From Chitinophaga sancti (GTDB taxonomy: Bacteria > Bacteroidota > Bacteroidia > Chitinophagales > Chitinophagaceae): 64,000 nt of DNA. Numbering within the stretch: position 1 is the stretch's first letter; the number at the start of each line of letters is the position of its first letter. The stretch spans positions 8,068,501 through 8,132,500 of the forward strand of contig NZ_CP139972.1 in the NCBI RefSeq assembly GCF_034424315.1. The letters are read 5' to 3'. The notes under the pieces were generated by a model that saw only the letters and a list, made by a program, of their open reading frames with translations, ran no database searches and had not been told where the DNA came from. Below, piece after piece: positions 54,192 to 63,040 of this stretch. The position numbers were made by a program, and so were the translations under genes.

Positions 54192-55484
54192 TTATCTCGC
54201 AGCCTGTTGTGGCCTTGGTTTGTGCTTCTTAGGCGCGTTTACACTTCCTTGCCTGTTCCTGTGGAATCCACCACCACCGCCTTGTGGTTTCTTTTTAGGC
54301 CTGTTCTGTTGCATAGGAGCTCTTACAGCTTCCATGCCTACCAGTGCATCATGGAAGGGTTGATCTTTCACAACAGGAATTTCCCTGTTGATCAGTTTCA
54401 GAATATCCTTCAGGAATGGTTTTTCTTCTTCTTCACAGAAGGAGATTGCGATACCATTTGCACCAGCACGGCCGGTACGGCCAATTCTGTGTACATAGGT
54501 TTCTGGTACATTCGGCAGTTCGAAGTTCACCACGTGTGTGAGTTCATCAATATCGATCCCTCTTGCTGCAATATCAGTAGCAACCAGTACGCGTGTCTGA
54601 CGTGATTTGAAATTATTCAGTGCACGTTGTCTGGCGTTCTGTGATTTATTGCCATGGATTGCTTCGGCAGGGATCCCTACGCGAACCAGGTCTTTCACCA
54701 CTCTGTCAGCACCATGTTTGGTACGGGCAAAAACGAGCAGTGTTTTGATGGCATCATCTTGCAGGATATGTTGTAAGAGGTGACGTTTATCGTTCTTCTT
54801 TACATAATATACTGATTGCGTAATGGTTTCAGCAGTAGAAGAAACCGGGGTTACTTCCACCTTTGCAGGATTTTTCAGGATCATAGCAGCCAGTTTCTGA
54901 ATTTCTGGCGGCATGGTCGCGGAGAAGAACAAGGTCTGTCTGTCTGTAGGCAGCTTGATGATCACGCGTTGTACATCGTGTACAAAACCCATATCCAGCA
55001 TACGGTCAGCTTCATCCAGTACAAAGAATTTAATATCCCTGAGTGTGACAATATTCTGACTAATGAGGTCGAGCAAACGACCAGGGGTTGCAACTAAAAT
55101 ATCCACCCCTCTGCGCAGGGTTTCAACCTGTGGTACCTGAGATACGCCACCAAAGATCACCTGATGTTTCAGGGGGAGGTATTTACCATAAGCCTGGAGG
55201 CTTTCCTGGATCTGTATCGCGAGTTCGCGGGTAGGGGTGAGGATTAATGCGCGGATGGGTCTGGGTCCTTTCTGAACGGCAGGCGTAGTTTCAGCCAGCA
55301 GTTGCAACAATGGAATGGCAAAAGCGGCAGTCTTACCGGTACCGGTCTGGGCACAGCCTAACAGGTCTCTTTTGTCCAATACATATGGAATAGATTGTTG
55401 CTGTATAGGGGTTGGCTCAGTGTAACCTTCGTCCTTCAACGCCTTCAGCACGGGCTCAATGAGCCTCAATTGATCAAATGACAA
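54192..55484 (-). CDS. DEAD-box RNA helicase, RhlE type
   Basis: 430 residues with all DEAD-box motifs: Q motif [21 protein letters not shown], Ia [14 protein letters not shown] ([14 protein letters not shown]), III SAT (LFFSATMP), [20 protein letters not shown] and [13 protein letters not shown] basic Gly/Pro/Gln-rich tail follows (residues ~390-430), the RNA-binding extension of RhlE proteins. It would unwind structured RNA in ribosome maturation, mRNA decay or cold adaptation. No clear promoter is seen in the 250 bases before it. Confidence 0.95.
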   Translation of the reverse strand: MSFDQLRLIEPVLKALKDEGYTEPTPIQQQSIPYVLDKRDLLGCAQTGTGKTAAFAIPLLQLLAETTPAVQKGPRPIRALILTPTRELAIQIQESLQAYGKYLPLKHQVIFGGVSQVPQVETLRRGVDILVATPGRLLDLISQNIVTLRDIKFFVLDEADRMLDMGFVHDVQRVIIKLPTDRQTLFFSATMPPEIQKLAAMILKNPAKVEVTPVSSTAETITQSVYYVKKNDKRHLLQHILQDDAIKTLLVFARTKHGADRVVKDLVRVGIPAEAIHGNKSQNARQRALNNFKSRQTRVLVATDIAARGIDIDELTHVVNFELPNVPETYVHRIGRTGRAGANGIAISFCEEEEKPFLKDILKLINREIPVVKDQPFHDALVGMEAVRAPMQQNRPKKKPQGGGGGFHRNRQGSVNAPKKHKPRPQQAAR

Positions 55485-55736
55485 AATCGTATATTTTTAA
55501 TGATAAATATTTTTGGTAAGGCTATCAATGCAAGTTTGATACGTTACCCGCCTTACTCGCAAGCCTGTAGAGGAAGAGAATAAAAGTAATGCGAAGGTAC
55601 GGTAAATTATTTAAATGCTCCTCTTTGATTGTAATGAGATGATTTTTGGCTCGCCAAATAATAAATCTGTATAATGAAAAAGCCTATCCATACACCAAAT
55701 GTGACGCGTTTGGAGATAAGTATATAAATTGCGATT

Positions 55737-56849
55737 ATGAACATGGAACCTCAGACATTGATAGAACAGCCGAATGGAAGGCATACCTTGTATGCAGCGG
55801 TAGAGCAGGATGATCGTACAGCTTATTTTTACCTGTTCCCGGCAGAATTACAGAGTAAGAAATATAAAATGCGCGCCTGCTGGCTGCGCAATTTGGCACC
55901 TGCCCCGGAGGTAAAGGACGTAGCGGCCATGCATAATGGTACGGCACCTATGTTACAGGCTAAATACTGTAATCATCCGGATGGGAAGGAACCGCTGAAA
56001 GCGGAGTTATTAGAGATTGTATGGCTGCCTGAAGATGATGGCGCCGCTGTGTTATATGATGGTGAAATACTGGGTGTGATTCCTGGATGGAGCCTGTATG
56101 TGGATGAAGCGGTATCTTATGCGGCAGATTGTATTGGCGTGGAAGGAGATGATTTCCTGGTATTGCCATTGGGTGATGCTGAGTCTAACCTGCAGTATGC
56201 GCGTGTAGGGGAAGCCGTTGCATTCAGAAATCAATGGAGTAGTGTGGACGAACCCGCATGGCCGCAGATCCAGGAAAGTTTTATCAATTGTTATGAAGCG
56301 CAGTTTGGAAAGATGCTGCAGTATTTTGCCATGGATAATAATGAATGGCCGCCAATGGCGATGGGGAAATTTGAGAAGGATAATATTGTATATTTCCTGA
56401 CGATGGGTGCAAGTATTCGTCCGATGCCATGGGTGTCTTATTTATACAATGATACATCAGCGGCATATAGGAGAATGGAATTGGCACTGGCAGTAGATAA
56501 AAGTGAATTCTCAGAAGAGGAGATCATGAAGATGGCGGATAGTATAGCCACGATGGCAGATATTCCATGGCGGCATATCAGCTGGCTGGGAGAGGGGCAT
56601 ACAATCGGTTCTTCAAAATTGCCGGAGCCTTATGAGAGTATGATCCTGTCATCTGCTTTGTACAATGGTGAGGCATTTGAGGTGCCGGAGATGTATGGCG
56701 ATAAGGTGAATTTATTCTGGGCTAGCCCGGTAATGCAACAGGAGAGAGAGTTTGCGCACAGGAAACCGAATGGGGGGTATGAGCTGCTGGAGATCATGAT
56801 CCAGAAGGATGCGACGCATGTAGTGAAAAAAAGGAAATCTGTATTATAA
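55737..56849 (+). CDS. Suppressor-of-fused (SUFU) domain protein
   Basis: 370 residues, cytoplasmic. The C-terminal ~180 residues fit a bacterial SUFU domain: NIVYFLTMGASIRPMPW with the strand pattern of the family, the helical stretch MELALAVDKSEFSEEEIMKMAD, then ISWLGEGHTI and YESMILSSAL. The N-terminal ~175 residues form a separate alpha/beta domain, not recognised, with LPLGDAESNLQYARVGEAV at its end. Bacterial SUFU proteins often act as immunity proteins in polymorphic toxin loci or as peptide-binding modules; no toxin gene is adjacent here. Divergent from the helicase gene. Confidence 0.75.
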   Translation: MNMEPQTLIEQPNGRHTLYAAVEQDDRTAYFYLFPAELQSKKYKMRACWLRNLAPAPEVKDVAAMHNGTAPMLQAKYCNHPDGKEPLKAELLEIVWLPEDDGAAVLYDGEILGVIPGWSLYVDEAVSYAADCIGVEGDDFLVLPLGDAESNLQYARVGEAVAFRNQWSSVDEPAWPQIQESFINCYEAQFGKMLQYFAMDNNEWPPMAMGKFEKDNIVYFLTMGASIRPMPWVSYLYNDTSAAYRRMELALAVDKSEFSEEEIMKMADSIATMADIPWRHISWLGEGHTIGSSKLPEPYESMILSSALYNGEAFEVPEMYGDKVNLFWASPVMQQEREFAHRKPNGGYELLEIMIQKDATHVVKKRKSVL

Positions 56850-56860
56850 AATGATAAGTG

Positions 56861-56892
56861 ACCGGCTTCTTTTTTGGGAGCCGGTTTTTTTT
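56861..56892 (+). terminator. SUFU gene terminator
   Basis: ACCGGCT / AGCCGGT with an 11-nt loop and eight T. Confidence 0.9.
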
Positions 56893-56895
56893 GTT

Positions 56896-57009
56896 ATGAA
56901 TAGTGTTTATTATTTTAAAAAAACACCTACTGAACAGGAAATTGATAATTTCCGGTCTTTGCGTGAATATACCCGGATTGATTCCGTTCGCTTTTATTCC
57001 AGGGAATAA
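56896..57009 (+). CDS. Very short ORF, 37 aa
   Basis: An ATG only a few nt after the SUFU terminator opens a 37-codon frame (MNSVYYFKKTPTEQEIDNF...VRFYSRE). The amino acid composition is protein-like, but there is no ribosome binding site, promoter or family match. It may be a remnant of a larger gene or chance. Nothing convincing lies between it and the gene at 57199. Confidence 0.2.
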   Translation: MNSVYYFKKTPTEQEIDNFRSLREYTRIDSVRFYSRE

Positions 57010-57198
57010 CTAAACTTCAACTTTGACCACAGATACCCGCAGCCATCAGATCTTTAAATGGGAAATGAAGTCTATTGCATTCAGGAAGAAGGGTTTATAT
57101 CAAACCCAAAATATAATTTAGCATCAGGCCCTTGTGCGTGTACGTTCTTTGCAATAAATGCGTTAAATTCAGAGAGCTTCTTCACCCTAAGATAATGT

Positions 57199-57693
57199 AT
57201 GACAGAGCAAACTACCATATTTGATGACTCCTTTGGTACCGGATTAAAGATTCGCCGTTTTGCACTGATGCCACTTTTCCTTAAGATCTATTTGGTACTC
57301 TTCTCTATTTATGGTATTTACCAGGTTTTTGGCCAGTCTTATTATATGTATAAGATGATCCATTTTTATGTAGAGCAGGACTTGTTTGGCGTGAGTGATG
57401 TAAGGATTACAATTATGCTGGCCAGAAGCTTTTTAGGAGCTGCTGTCCTTGTGACAATGCTCCTTTCCCTGTGGATGGAATGGAAATGGGCGATCCGGTT
57501 TAACTGGGGAGTACTGGTATACTGGACTTTAATGTCGGTGGTCGACTATGTATACGGAAATGGGTATGGGTATTACCTGGGAATTATCGCATTGGTGCTG
57601 GCACCATATTACTCGATGCTGTATCATATTCAAAAGCGATGGGAGCGGGATGCGGTTTCCGGGAGAGAGTTAAGACAAGGTAAAAACAATTAA
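57199..57693 (+). CDS. Hypothetical multi-pass membrane protein, 164 aa
   Basis: A small inner membrane protein with four predicted helices: MPLFLKIYLVLFSIYGIYQVF, FLGAAVLVTMLLSLWM, FNWGVLVYWTLMSVVDYV and YYLGIIALVLAPYYSML, and a charged C-terminus (RWERDAVSGRELRQGKNN). No family recognised. The organisation and codon use are those of a real gene; no partner is evident. Confidence 0.65.
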   Translation: MTEQTTIFDDSFGTGLKIRRFALMPLFLKIYLVLFSIYGIYQVFGQSYYMYKMIHFYVEQDLFGVSDVRITIMLARSFLGAAVLVTMLLSLWMEWKWAIRFNWGVLVYWTLMSVVDYVYGNGYGYYLGIIALVLAPYYSMLYHIQKRWERDAVSGRELRQGKNN

Positions 57694-57826
57694 GTAGATG
57701 TGGTTCATTTTTCGGAAGATAAATTCGTAAGCAATGAATTTAAAAAAAATTGGAAGAATGCAGGGGATAATTGTTGGTTGATAATTAAATGATAGGTGCT
57801 GACGTTTATATCGAATAACTTTAGTT

Positions 57827-58159
57827 ATGAATTGGAAATCTTTCGCTATTTATTTTGTGTTGTCCATCATCTGGAGCTTGCTCTTCATAAATCTGGCGGG
57901 TCAGGACGCCCGGGATTTGATTTTACTCATCATGGCTGGCTGGTTTTTCTATACCCTTCTATGGTTATGTCTCACAATTGTCATCAGGCTCACCGGTTAT
58001 TCATCTAATCGTTTAGTATTACTCCTTCCTTTGCTCCTGAGCCTCATTGGCTATGTCATATTTGATAAACACACCTTTCGTTTCATTGCAGGCTTGTTAG
58101 CTGTTTGCGAGCTTGCGCTATTATATTCCTTCAGACCTACCGTTCCCAAAAATCAATAA
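57827..58159 (+). CDS. Hypothetical multi-pass membrane protein, 110 aa
   Basis: Very hydrophobic, four helices (SFAIYFVLSIIWSLLFINL; LILLIMAGWFFYTLLWLCL; LVLLLPLLLSLIGYVIF; FIAGLLAVCELALLYSF) and short polar loops. No known family. It could be a small integral membrane accessory. It precedes the SDR gene by 87 nt and may be read into it, but no function follows from that. Confidence 0.6.
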   Translation: MNWKSFAIYFVLSIIWSLLFINLAGQDARDLILLIMAGWFFYTLLWLCLTIVIRLTGYSSNRLVLLLPLLLSLIGYVIFDKHTFRFIAGLLAVCELALLYSFRPTVPKNQ

Positions 58160-58246
58160 AAAGGAGATTTGGCTTCAATAATCATAGACACGGCGATAGC
58201 AAAGTTCTGCTGATACAGGACCTTTGCCTTATCAAAATCGCCCATC

Positions 58247-58951
58247 ATGAAACATGTACTTGTTACTGGTGCCAACAAGGGCATCGGCTTTGAAATTGCA
58301 AAGCAAATGGCTCAACTCGGCTATTACGTCTACCTTGGTTGTCGTGACGAACAGAACGGCACTGCCGCTATCAATCGCTTAAAATCCGAAGGCTTAAGTA
58401 ATATCGAATTTCTGCAGATCGATGTTGCGGACCTTGCTTCTGTGCAACAGGCAGCTGCAAAAGTACCTTCACTGGATATATTGATCAATAATGCCGCTAC
58501 CTCCGGTCCGAAAATGCAAAACATTTCCGCCTGTGATATTGCAGCCCTAAAAAGCACCTTCAATACAAACTATTTCGGTGTCATCCAGACCACCCAGGCA
58601 TTCCTGCCTTTATTGAAGAAAGCGCCATTGCCTGTTATCGTAAATGTCTCCAGTGAACTTGGTTCCCTTGCTATGCAAACCAGCAGGGACCGCGCTGTAC
58701 ACTGGGATAATTACCACGCATACAGTGCTACTAAGACAGCCCTGAATACATTCACCATCAACCTTTCACAGGAATTACGTAATTTCAAAATTAATAGTGT
58801 AACACCTGGTTTTACGGCCACTGATCTGAACAATTTCACTGGTCCTAAAACTGCCGCAGAGGGGGCATTGCCTATTGTTCGCCTGGCTACGATCGGAGAA
58901 GATGGGCCAAGCGGACAGTTTTTCCGCCAGGAAGGAGAAGTAGCCTGGTAA
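58247..58951 (+). CDS. Short-chain dehydrogenase/reductase
   Basis: 234-residue classical SDR. NAD(P)-binding VTGANKGIGFEIA (about 5-17), the structural NNAAT, and the catalytic Y159-x-x-x-K163 in YSATKTAL, with Ser in NVSSELGS. The end, EGALPIVRLATIGEDGPSGQFFRQEG, resembles carbonyl-reductase-like plant/animal SDRs. A carbonyl substrate is likely but not known. An AraC regulator follows 18 nt downstream, so both are on one transcript; the regulator probably controls this gene. Confidence 0.92.
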   Translation: MKHVLVTGANKGIGFEIAKQMAQLGYYVYLGCRDEQNGTAAINRLKSEGLSNIEFLQIDVADLASVQQAAAKVPSLDILINNAATSGPKMQNISACDIAALKSTFNTNYFGVIQTTQAFLPLLKKAPLPVIVNVSSELGSLAMQTSRDRAVHWDNYHAYSATKTALNTFTINLSQELRNFKINSVTPGFTATDLNNFTGPKTAAEGALPIVRLATIGEDGPSGQFFRQEGEVAW

Positions 58952-58969
58952 CATTAATATCCTGCAATT

Positions 58970-59887
58970 ATGAAAGAGAAAGAATTACATCGTATCACCA
59001 CTATTGCTGAATTCCACCGCATTCGCGGGCTACAGCCGCCTGCACATCCGTTGATCAGCGTGGTGAACTATGCAGATGTCATTCTGTCTCCGGAAAATAA
59101 TCATATCAACTGGATGCTTGACTATTACTCCATCTCCCTCAAGCGAGACGTGGTGGTGAAATTCAGGTACGGACAGCAGAAATATGATTATGATGAAGGT
59201 ATCATGTATTTCATTGCTCCTGGTCAGGTCTTCAATATCGAAGTGCCGGTGCCCCTGGGAGAGGAGCAGGCTAAAAGATCCGGATGGATGTTACTCCTCC
59301 ACCCGGATTTTTTCTGGAATACAGCCTTGTCAAAAAACATCAAACAATACGAATATTTTGGGTATGCTACTAACGAAGCGCTCTTCCTGTCTGAGAAGGA
59401 AGAGGCCACTATAATAAATATCATCCAGAATATCCGGCACGAATACAATAGCAATATTGATAAATTCACGCAGCAGATCATCGTCTCTCATATCGAAACA
59501 CTCCTGAACTACGCGGACCGGTTTTATAACCGTCAATTCATCACCAGGAAAATTACCAATCACCAGGTATTGGAAAAATTGGAAGCATTGCTTGCCAGTG
59601 AAGGTTTGTTCGCCGATGGCATTCCTTCCGTACAGCTCATCTCGGAAAGATTAAATATTTCCCCTAATTACCTGAGTAGTCTGCTGAAGAATCTCACCGG
59701 GCAAAGCACTCAACAACATATACAGAACAAATTGATCAACATTGCAAAGCAGAAGCTTTCGACTACTGGTTTATCCGTAAATGAAGTGGCCTATGAGTTA
59801 GGATTTGAACATCCACAGTCGTTCAGGAAGTTTTTTAAGGCGAAGACGAATATGTCGCCTGTGGAGTTCAGGGAGTCGTTTAATTAA
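58970..59887 (+). CDS. AraC family transcriptional regulator (paralogue of 7792-8688)
   Basis: 305 residues: N-terminal cupin-like sensor, C-terminal double helix-turn-helix (LNISPNYLSSLLKNLTG and LSVNEVAYELGFEHPQSFRKFFKAKTN, quoted in part). It matches the 7792 protein along its whole length, including KFRYGQQKYDYDEG and IAPGQV. Unlike that one, it lies downstream of and in line with its oxidoreductase. The common theme suggests a family of sensors for related carbonyl compounds, an inference from gene context. Confidence 0.92.
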   Translation: MKEKELHRITTIAEFHRIRGLQPPAHPLISVVNYADVILSPENNHINWMLDYYSISLKRDVVVKFRYGQQKYDYDEGIMYFIAPGQVFNIEVPVPLGEEQAKRSGWMLLLHPDFFWNTALSKNIKQYEYFGYATNEALFLSEKEEATIINIIQNIRHEYNSNIDKFTQQIIVSHIETLLNYADRFYNRQFITRKITNHQVLEKLEALLASEGLFADGIPSVQLISERLNISPNYLSSLLKNLTGQSTQQHIQNKLINIAKQKLSTTGLSVNEVAYELGFEHPQSFRKFFKAKTNMSPVEFRESFN

Positions 59888-59931
59888 CCTTTATTAGAAC
59901 CACAATCATTTTTTAATCTCCTTTTATTCTC

Positions 59932-59939
59932 TAATTTTG
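59932..59939 (+). promoter_or_regulatory. -7 element of the small-lipoprotein cluster
   Basis: TAATTTTG, exact TAnnTTTG, in a ~45-bp sequence almost identical to the promoter at 62859-62888 (shared TTTATTCTCTA ahead of the -7 box and GC-CC-CATT after it). It lies 57 nt upstream of the 59996 start. Confidence 0.55.
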
Positions 59940-59995
59940 CCCCGCATTCCTCTAGTCATGATTAAAGAGACTTTTCTCTGTTAAATACCTGTTTC

Positions 59996-60088
59996 ATGAA
60001 AATTAAAATCCTGTTACCTGTCCTTTTGGACATTTTATGTATTTCTTGTAATCCCGATAAAGGAATCTTTAAAATTTTCATCCAATGA
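59996..60088 (+). CDS. Tiny lipoprotein signal-peptide ORF, 30 aa
   Basis: ATG at 59996 reads MKIKILLPVLLDILCISCNP and 10 more residues to a TGA at 60086-60088 that overlaps the next ATG (ATGA). The first 18 residues look like a complete lipoprotein signal peptide with Cys18 in a lipobox, leaving only 12 mature residues. Either it is a micro-lipoprotein, a leader that couples translation to the next gene, or the 5' end of a longer lipoprotein broken by a frameshift near 60085. Confidence 0.45.
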   Translation: MKIKILLPVLLDILCISCNPDKGIFKIFIQ

Positions 60089-60477
60089 AGCCGGATACAA
60101 ACAGCATCAATCAGAATGGGATGTTCACCGACCGACCTAATACTTTCTTCAACGATTTTTCTTTCAAAGAAGCGACACATAATACTTGTGTTCTCTTAAT
60201 CTATGCCGGCTGGAGCAGTTTTGCCAGGGCTGCAAAATCGCTCCTGGTAAACTCCCTTGCTGAATTCCCGGATATTGAATTATTCATTTTGGATAATGAT
60301 GAGAAGGATACGTTTAATTACATGATAACAAATGACTTGTTCTCACATGGTTGGGGGGAGACTTATTGGATACAGGATGGTCAGATTGTATCGGCTGTCA
60401 AAAGATATCCTGTTAGCATGGAAGATTTAATCAGTAAGCATCACCTGTTAGCAACGAAAAGTGATCTCACTGAATGA
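60085..60477 (+). CDS. Thioredoxin-like protein lacking the cysteine pair
   Basis: 130 residues. The strand-turn-helix TCVLLIYAGWSSFARAAKSLL is reminiscent of a thioredoxin active-site segment, with W-S-S-F where W-C-x-x-C would stand, followed by DIELFILDNDEKD and, near 95, a WIQDGQIVSA strand like the thioredoxin cis-Pro/beta region. Redox activity is therefore unlikely. It overlaps the genes before and after it by 4 nt each. If the tiny ORF before it were originally fused in frame, it would be an exported lipoprotein. The fold call is by eye. Confidence 0.55.
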   Translation: MKPDTNSINQNGMFTDRPNTFFNDFSFKEATHNTCVLLIYAGWSSFARAAKSLLVNSLAEFPDIELFILDNDEKDTFNYMITNDLFSHGWGETYWIQDGQIVSAVKRYPVSMEDLISKHHLLATKSDLTE

Positions 60478-61049
60478 TCAAAAAAATTACACTGCTGATA
60501 GTCGCGCTGATAGTTGTAAGTCTCGTGATTATTATTGAAGGCTCCATTCCGAAAATGTTTGCCCGGAAAAAGATGATAAAGCTTTTTACGGAAAATGAAA
60601 AAGCATTTTTGGACCTGGAGACTTTCTTTTTATATAATACCAACCAGGAGAAATTAAAGACAATTGAGTTTGGTTTGGATGACGGTAGGGGAACGGTCAG
60701 CTTTTATGTTGGACTGGATTCTGTTCCGGAGGTATTAGGTAATTTAAATGAAACGCTTACATCACCTGCACTTGAGCCTGCGCTTGCCTATATGGGTTGG
60801 ACGTTTGAAAGACTTCGTGTTTTAGGAGCGAAACTGGAAAGAATTAAATGTCATCATATTATTTTTACGAGAAAGGAGGATGGCGGATATGTAATAGCCT
60901 TGAGCCCGGATCAGACAGGGTATGATTTTTTCTCTTTTTACCTGCTTGACGCTCCTATTAGGAATAAGGAATATGATGGTCCTATCGGGGAATCTGATTT
61001 TGGGAAACGGGTTGGGCTTTTATCCAATGCCGGATTTAGTTCAGAATGA
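60474..61049 (+). CDS. Hypothetical membrane-anchored protein, 191 aa
   Basis: One N-terminal transmembrane helix (ITLLIVALIVVSLVIIIEGSI) and a soluble alpha/beta domain that contains KTIEFGLDDGRGTVSFYVGLD and a C-terminal GPIGESDFGKRVGLL. No known family. The start overlaps the stop of the preceding gene by 4 nt. Just past its stop, in the same frame, there is a decayed copy of its C-terminal end (61080-61151), showing that the 3' end was duplicated. Confidence 0.6.
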   Translation: MIKKITLLIVALIVVSLVIIIEGSIPKMFARKKMIKLFTENEKAFLDLETFFLYNTNQEKLKTIEFGLDDGRGTVSFYVGLDSVPEVLGNLNETLTSPALEPALAYMGWTFERLRVLGAKLERIKCHHIIFTRKEDGGYVIALSPDQTGYDFFSFYLLDAPIRNKEYDGPIGESDFGKRVGLLSNAGFSSE

Positions 61050-61079
61050 GTATGCTGAAAGGTGTAAATTAAGAAATCT

Positions 61080-61151
61080 CACGGTGGGCATATCAGTGAA
61101 ACTGATTTTGGGAAACAAGTTTTTCTTGATTTTGTAGGTGAGTATTATTAA
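61080..61151 (+). pseudogene. Remnant of a duplicated C-terminus
   Basis: In the same reading frame as the preceding gene the sequence GGHISETDFGKQVFLDF (to the TAA at 61149-61151) is a clear match to that gene's GPIGESDFGKRVGLL. No start or upstream coding sequence survives. It overlaps, on the other strand, the last ~19 codons of the FAD monooxygenase. Confidence 0.6.
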
Positions 61152-62397
61152 TCAAAATTTTTTCGACAGGTAGATTTTCGGATACAGGCGCGTTCCCTGC
61201 TGCAGATTCATTTGTAGCTACTGGCACAAGTGGATACTCCTTCATCTCAATTGAATTCGCTACCCGTGTAGGCATTTCAATCATCATATTCTTCCAGGGT
61301 GTATAAGGCAGCACCTTCCACATCTGCTGACTCATCCAATGTTTAAACCGTGTACGGGGAACAAACCAATCTACACCATCCGCCATGCCCTGGCAGCTAT
61401 CTGCAAATCCTCTCATCTCTGTTTCGTAATTACTGAAGGCCTTCCGGTAATCATGCTGCATCAGTTCTCCTGCCAATATATACGCTCCCATTACCGCTGC
61501 ACTGGTACCCATTCCTGTCATCGGCGAAGGGCAATGTGCCGCATCTCCAATCAATGCTATCCTGCCTTTTGACCAATGATCCATTTTAATCTGGCTCACG
61601 GAATCAAAATAGAAATCGTCTGACTGATCCATATATTCCAGGAGCTGCGGCACGTGCCAGGGGGTGTTCTCAAATACCTGCCTGATAATTGCTTTTTGTT
61701 TGCCTGTATCTTTCCGATCGTAGTAAAATGGGGCGGAGCTAAAGTAGAAACTGGCCTTTGCTTCTTTGCCATCTTTGGCCCCGAATATGCCTACACGCTT
61801 GCCGGGTTCTGAATAGTAAAGTCCATCCATACCGACATTGGCAAAATTCGGAACCGTAAAGATGGCGATGTATATACCTAAAAATGAGGAAAACTTCCGC
61901 TCATGCCCAAAGGCCAGCGCGCGTACTTTGGAATGTAATCCATCCGCGCCTGCTACTAAATCATAATGTGCAGGAGCGTGGTGTTTAAATGTCACCTGCA
62001 CACCGTCTTTGTCTTCATTCAGTGTGGCGATGGAATCGTTGAATATATAGTTGACGTTGTCTTTTGTTTTATCGTACAGGATCTTCACAAGATCACCCCG
62101 CATGATCTCCAGTTCTCCACTGGTGAAGCCATCGGGAAAGCGGGCGATCTTCTTATTATGTTTATTGACCAGGGTCACCTTGCCTGTCCTGGTCTCGTGT
62201 TTTTTGATATCATCGAGCAGGTCCATTTTCTCCAGTACTTTCAGTACGGTACCCCTGAAATCAATCGCATAGCCACCCGCTCTGATGGTAGGGGCCTGTT
62301 CCACGATGGTCACCTGCCATCCGTATTTGCTCAGCCACCAGCCAAGCACCGGGCCGGCGATACTTGCGCCGGATATGAGTATGTGTTTTGCTTTCAT
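61093..62397 (-). CDS. FAD-dependent monooxygenase
   Basis: 434 residues of the PHBH / TetX-type flavin monooxygenase group. FAD-binding motif ISGASIAGPVLGWWLSKYG at 8-26 (GxGxxG-like, with Ser), the middle DG motif GADGLHSKVRAL, and the GD motif RIALIGDAAHCPSPMTGMG. It would hydroxylate an aromatic, quinone or antibiotic substrate using NAD(P)H and O2. The last ~40 residues (after EMKEYPLVPVA) are polar and atypical for the family, and the final part is encoded in antisense to the 61080-61151 remnant, so the natural end may have been lost and replaced. No regulator is adjacent. Confidence 0.88.
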   Translation of the reverse strand: MKAKHILISGASIAGPVLGWWLSKYGWQVTIVEQAPTIRAGGYAIDFRGTVLKVLEKMDLLDDIKKHETRTGKVTLVNKHNKKIARFPDGFTSGELEIMRGDLVKILYDKTKDNVNYIFNDSIATLNEDKDGVQVTFKHHAPAHYDLVAGADGLHSKVRALAFGHERKFSSFLGIYIAIFTVPNFANVGMDGLYYSEPGKRVGIFGAKDGKEAKASFYFSSAPFYYDRKDTGKQKAIIRQVFENTPWHVPQLLEYMDQSDDFYFDSVSQIKMDHWSKGRIALIGDAAHCPSPMTGMGTSAAVMGAYILAGELMQHDYRKAFSNYETEMRGFADSCQGMADGVDWFVPRTRFKHWMSQQMWKVLPYTPWKNMMIEMPTRVANSIEMKEYPLVPVATNESAAGNAPVSENLPVEKILINNTHLQNQEKLVSQNQFH

Positions 62398-63040
62398 GGT
62401 GTAAAAGTAGGGGCGTGAGGAGAGGGGGGAAAGGAGGTTTAGGTAAAGGGGAATGGAATTGCCGGTAAAGGGTGGGTTTGCACCGGCGAAATGCTTTCAT
62501 CAGGAAATGAGGTAGTTAACCATTTGCGGACGCTGCATTTATGCTGTTTGTTGAAGATTATTTATCATTGACAACTATCATTAATTTTTTAGGCCAAAAG
62601 AATGTTAAGATTTTATTTATTCTATTACCTTCGCATAGCTGCTTTAGAAGTTGTCATTGTTCGTGTAACAGATGCGCTGATAAAGTAGTCCTTATACCTG
62701 ATTGAGGATCATAAGAATAATAATGTACTAAGACGAGATAATACAGTATTGAAAAATAATGATGGATAAATTATCCTTAAATGAGAGGACAGAATCGGGT
62801 AAGTAGCATTAGCTCTCTAAAGCCATTGGATGTGCTCTATTGTTAAATTCAATTAGATTTTGTAATCTTCATTTATTCTCTACTTTTGCACCACATTTTA
62901 TTTTAACCTAATCTGTCAGAGAAGATCCTCAACCCGTTTTTTTAAAAAAATACCTATGTCATAGTTGATTTTTCAGGAATGATCACTTAACTCGAATACC
63001 CTTAATTCGTATTCCCAATCACAACTGGTTAAATAACAAG
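62398..63040. other. Non-coding stretch upstream of the terminal gene
   Basis: No convincing gene in either strand. It contains a third, weaker promoter-like copy (TTTATTCTATTACCTTCGCA at 62615-62634, -7 TACCTTCG), a perfect 13-nt palindrome GGATAAATTATCC (62764-62776), and the strong promoter at 62859-62888. The 150-nt leader between that promoter and the next gene could carry regulation. Confidence 0.4.
62859..62888 (+). promoter_or_regulatory. Canonical Bacteroidota promoter of the terminal gene
   Basis: TTTG (62859-62862), 18-nt spacer, TACTTTTG (62881-62888): both boxes perfect. It shares a ~45-bp context with the promoter at 59900-59945. The leader to the TTG at 63041 would be about 145 nt. 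Confidence 0.65.
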
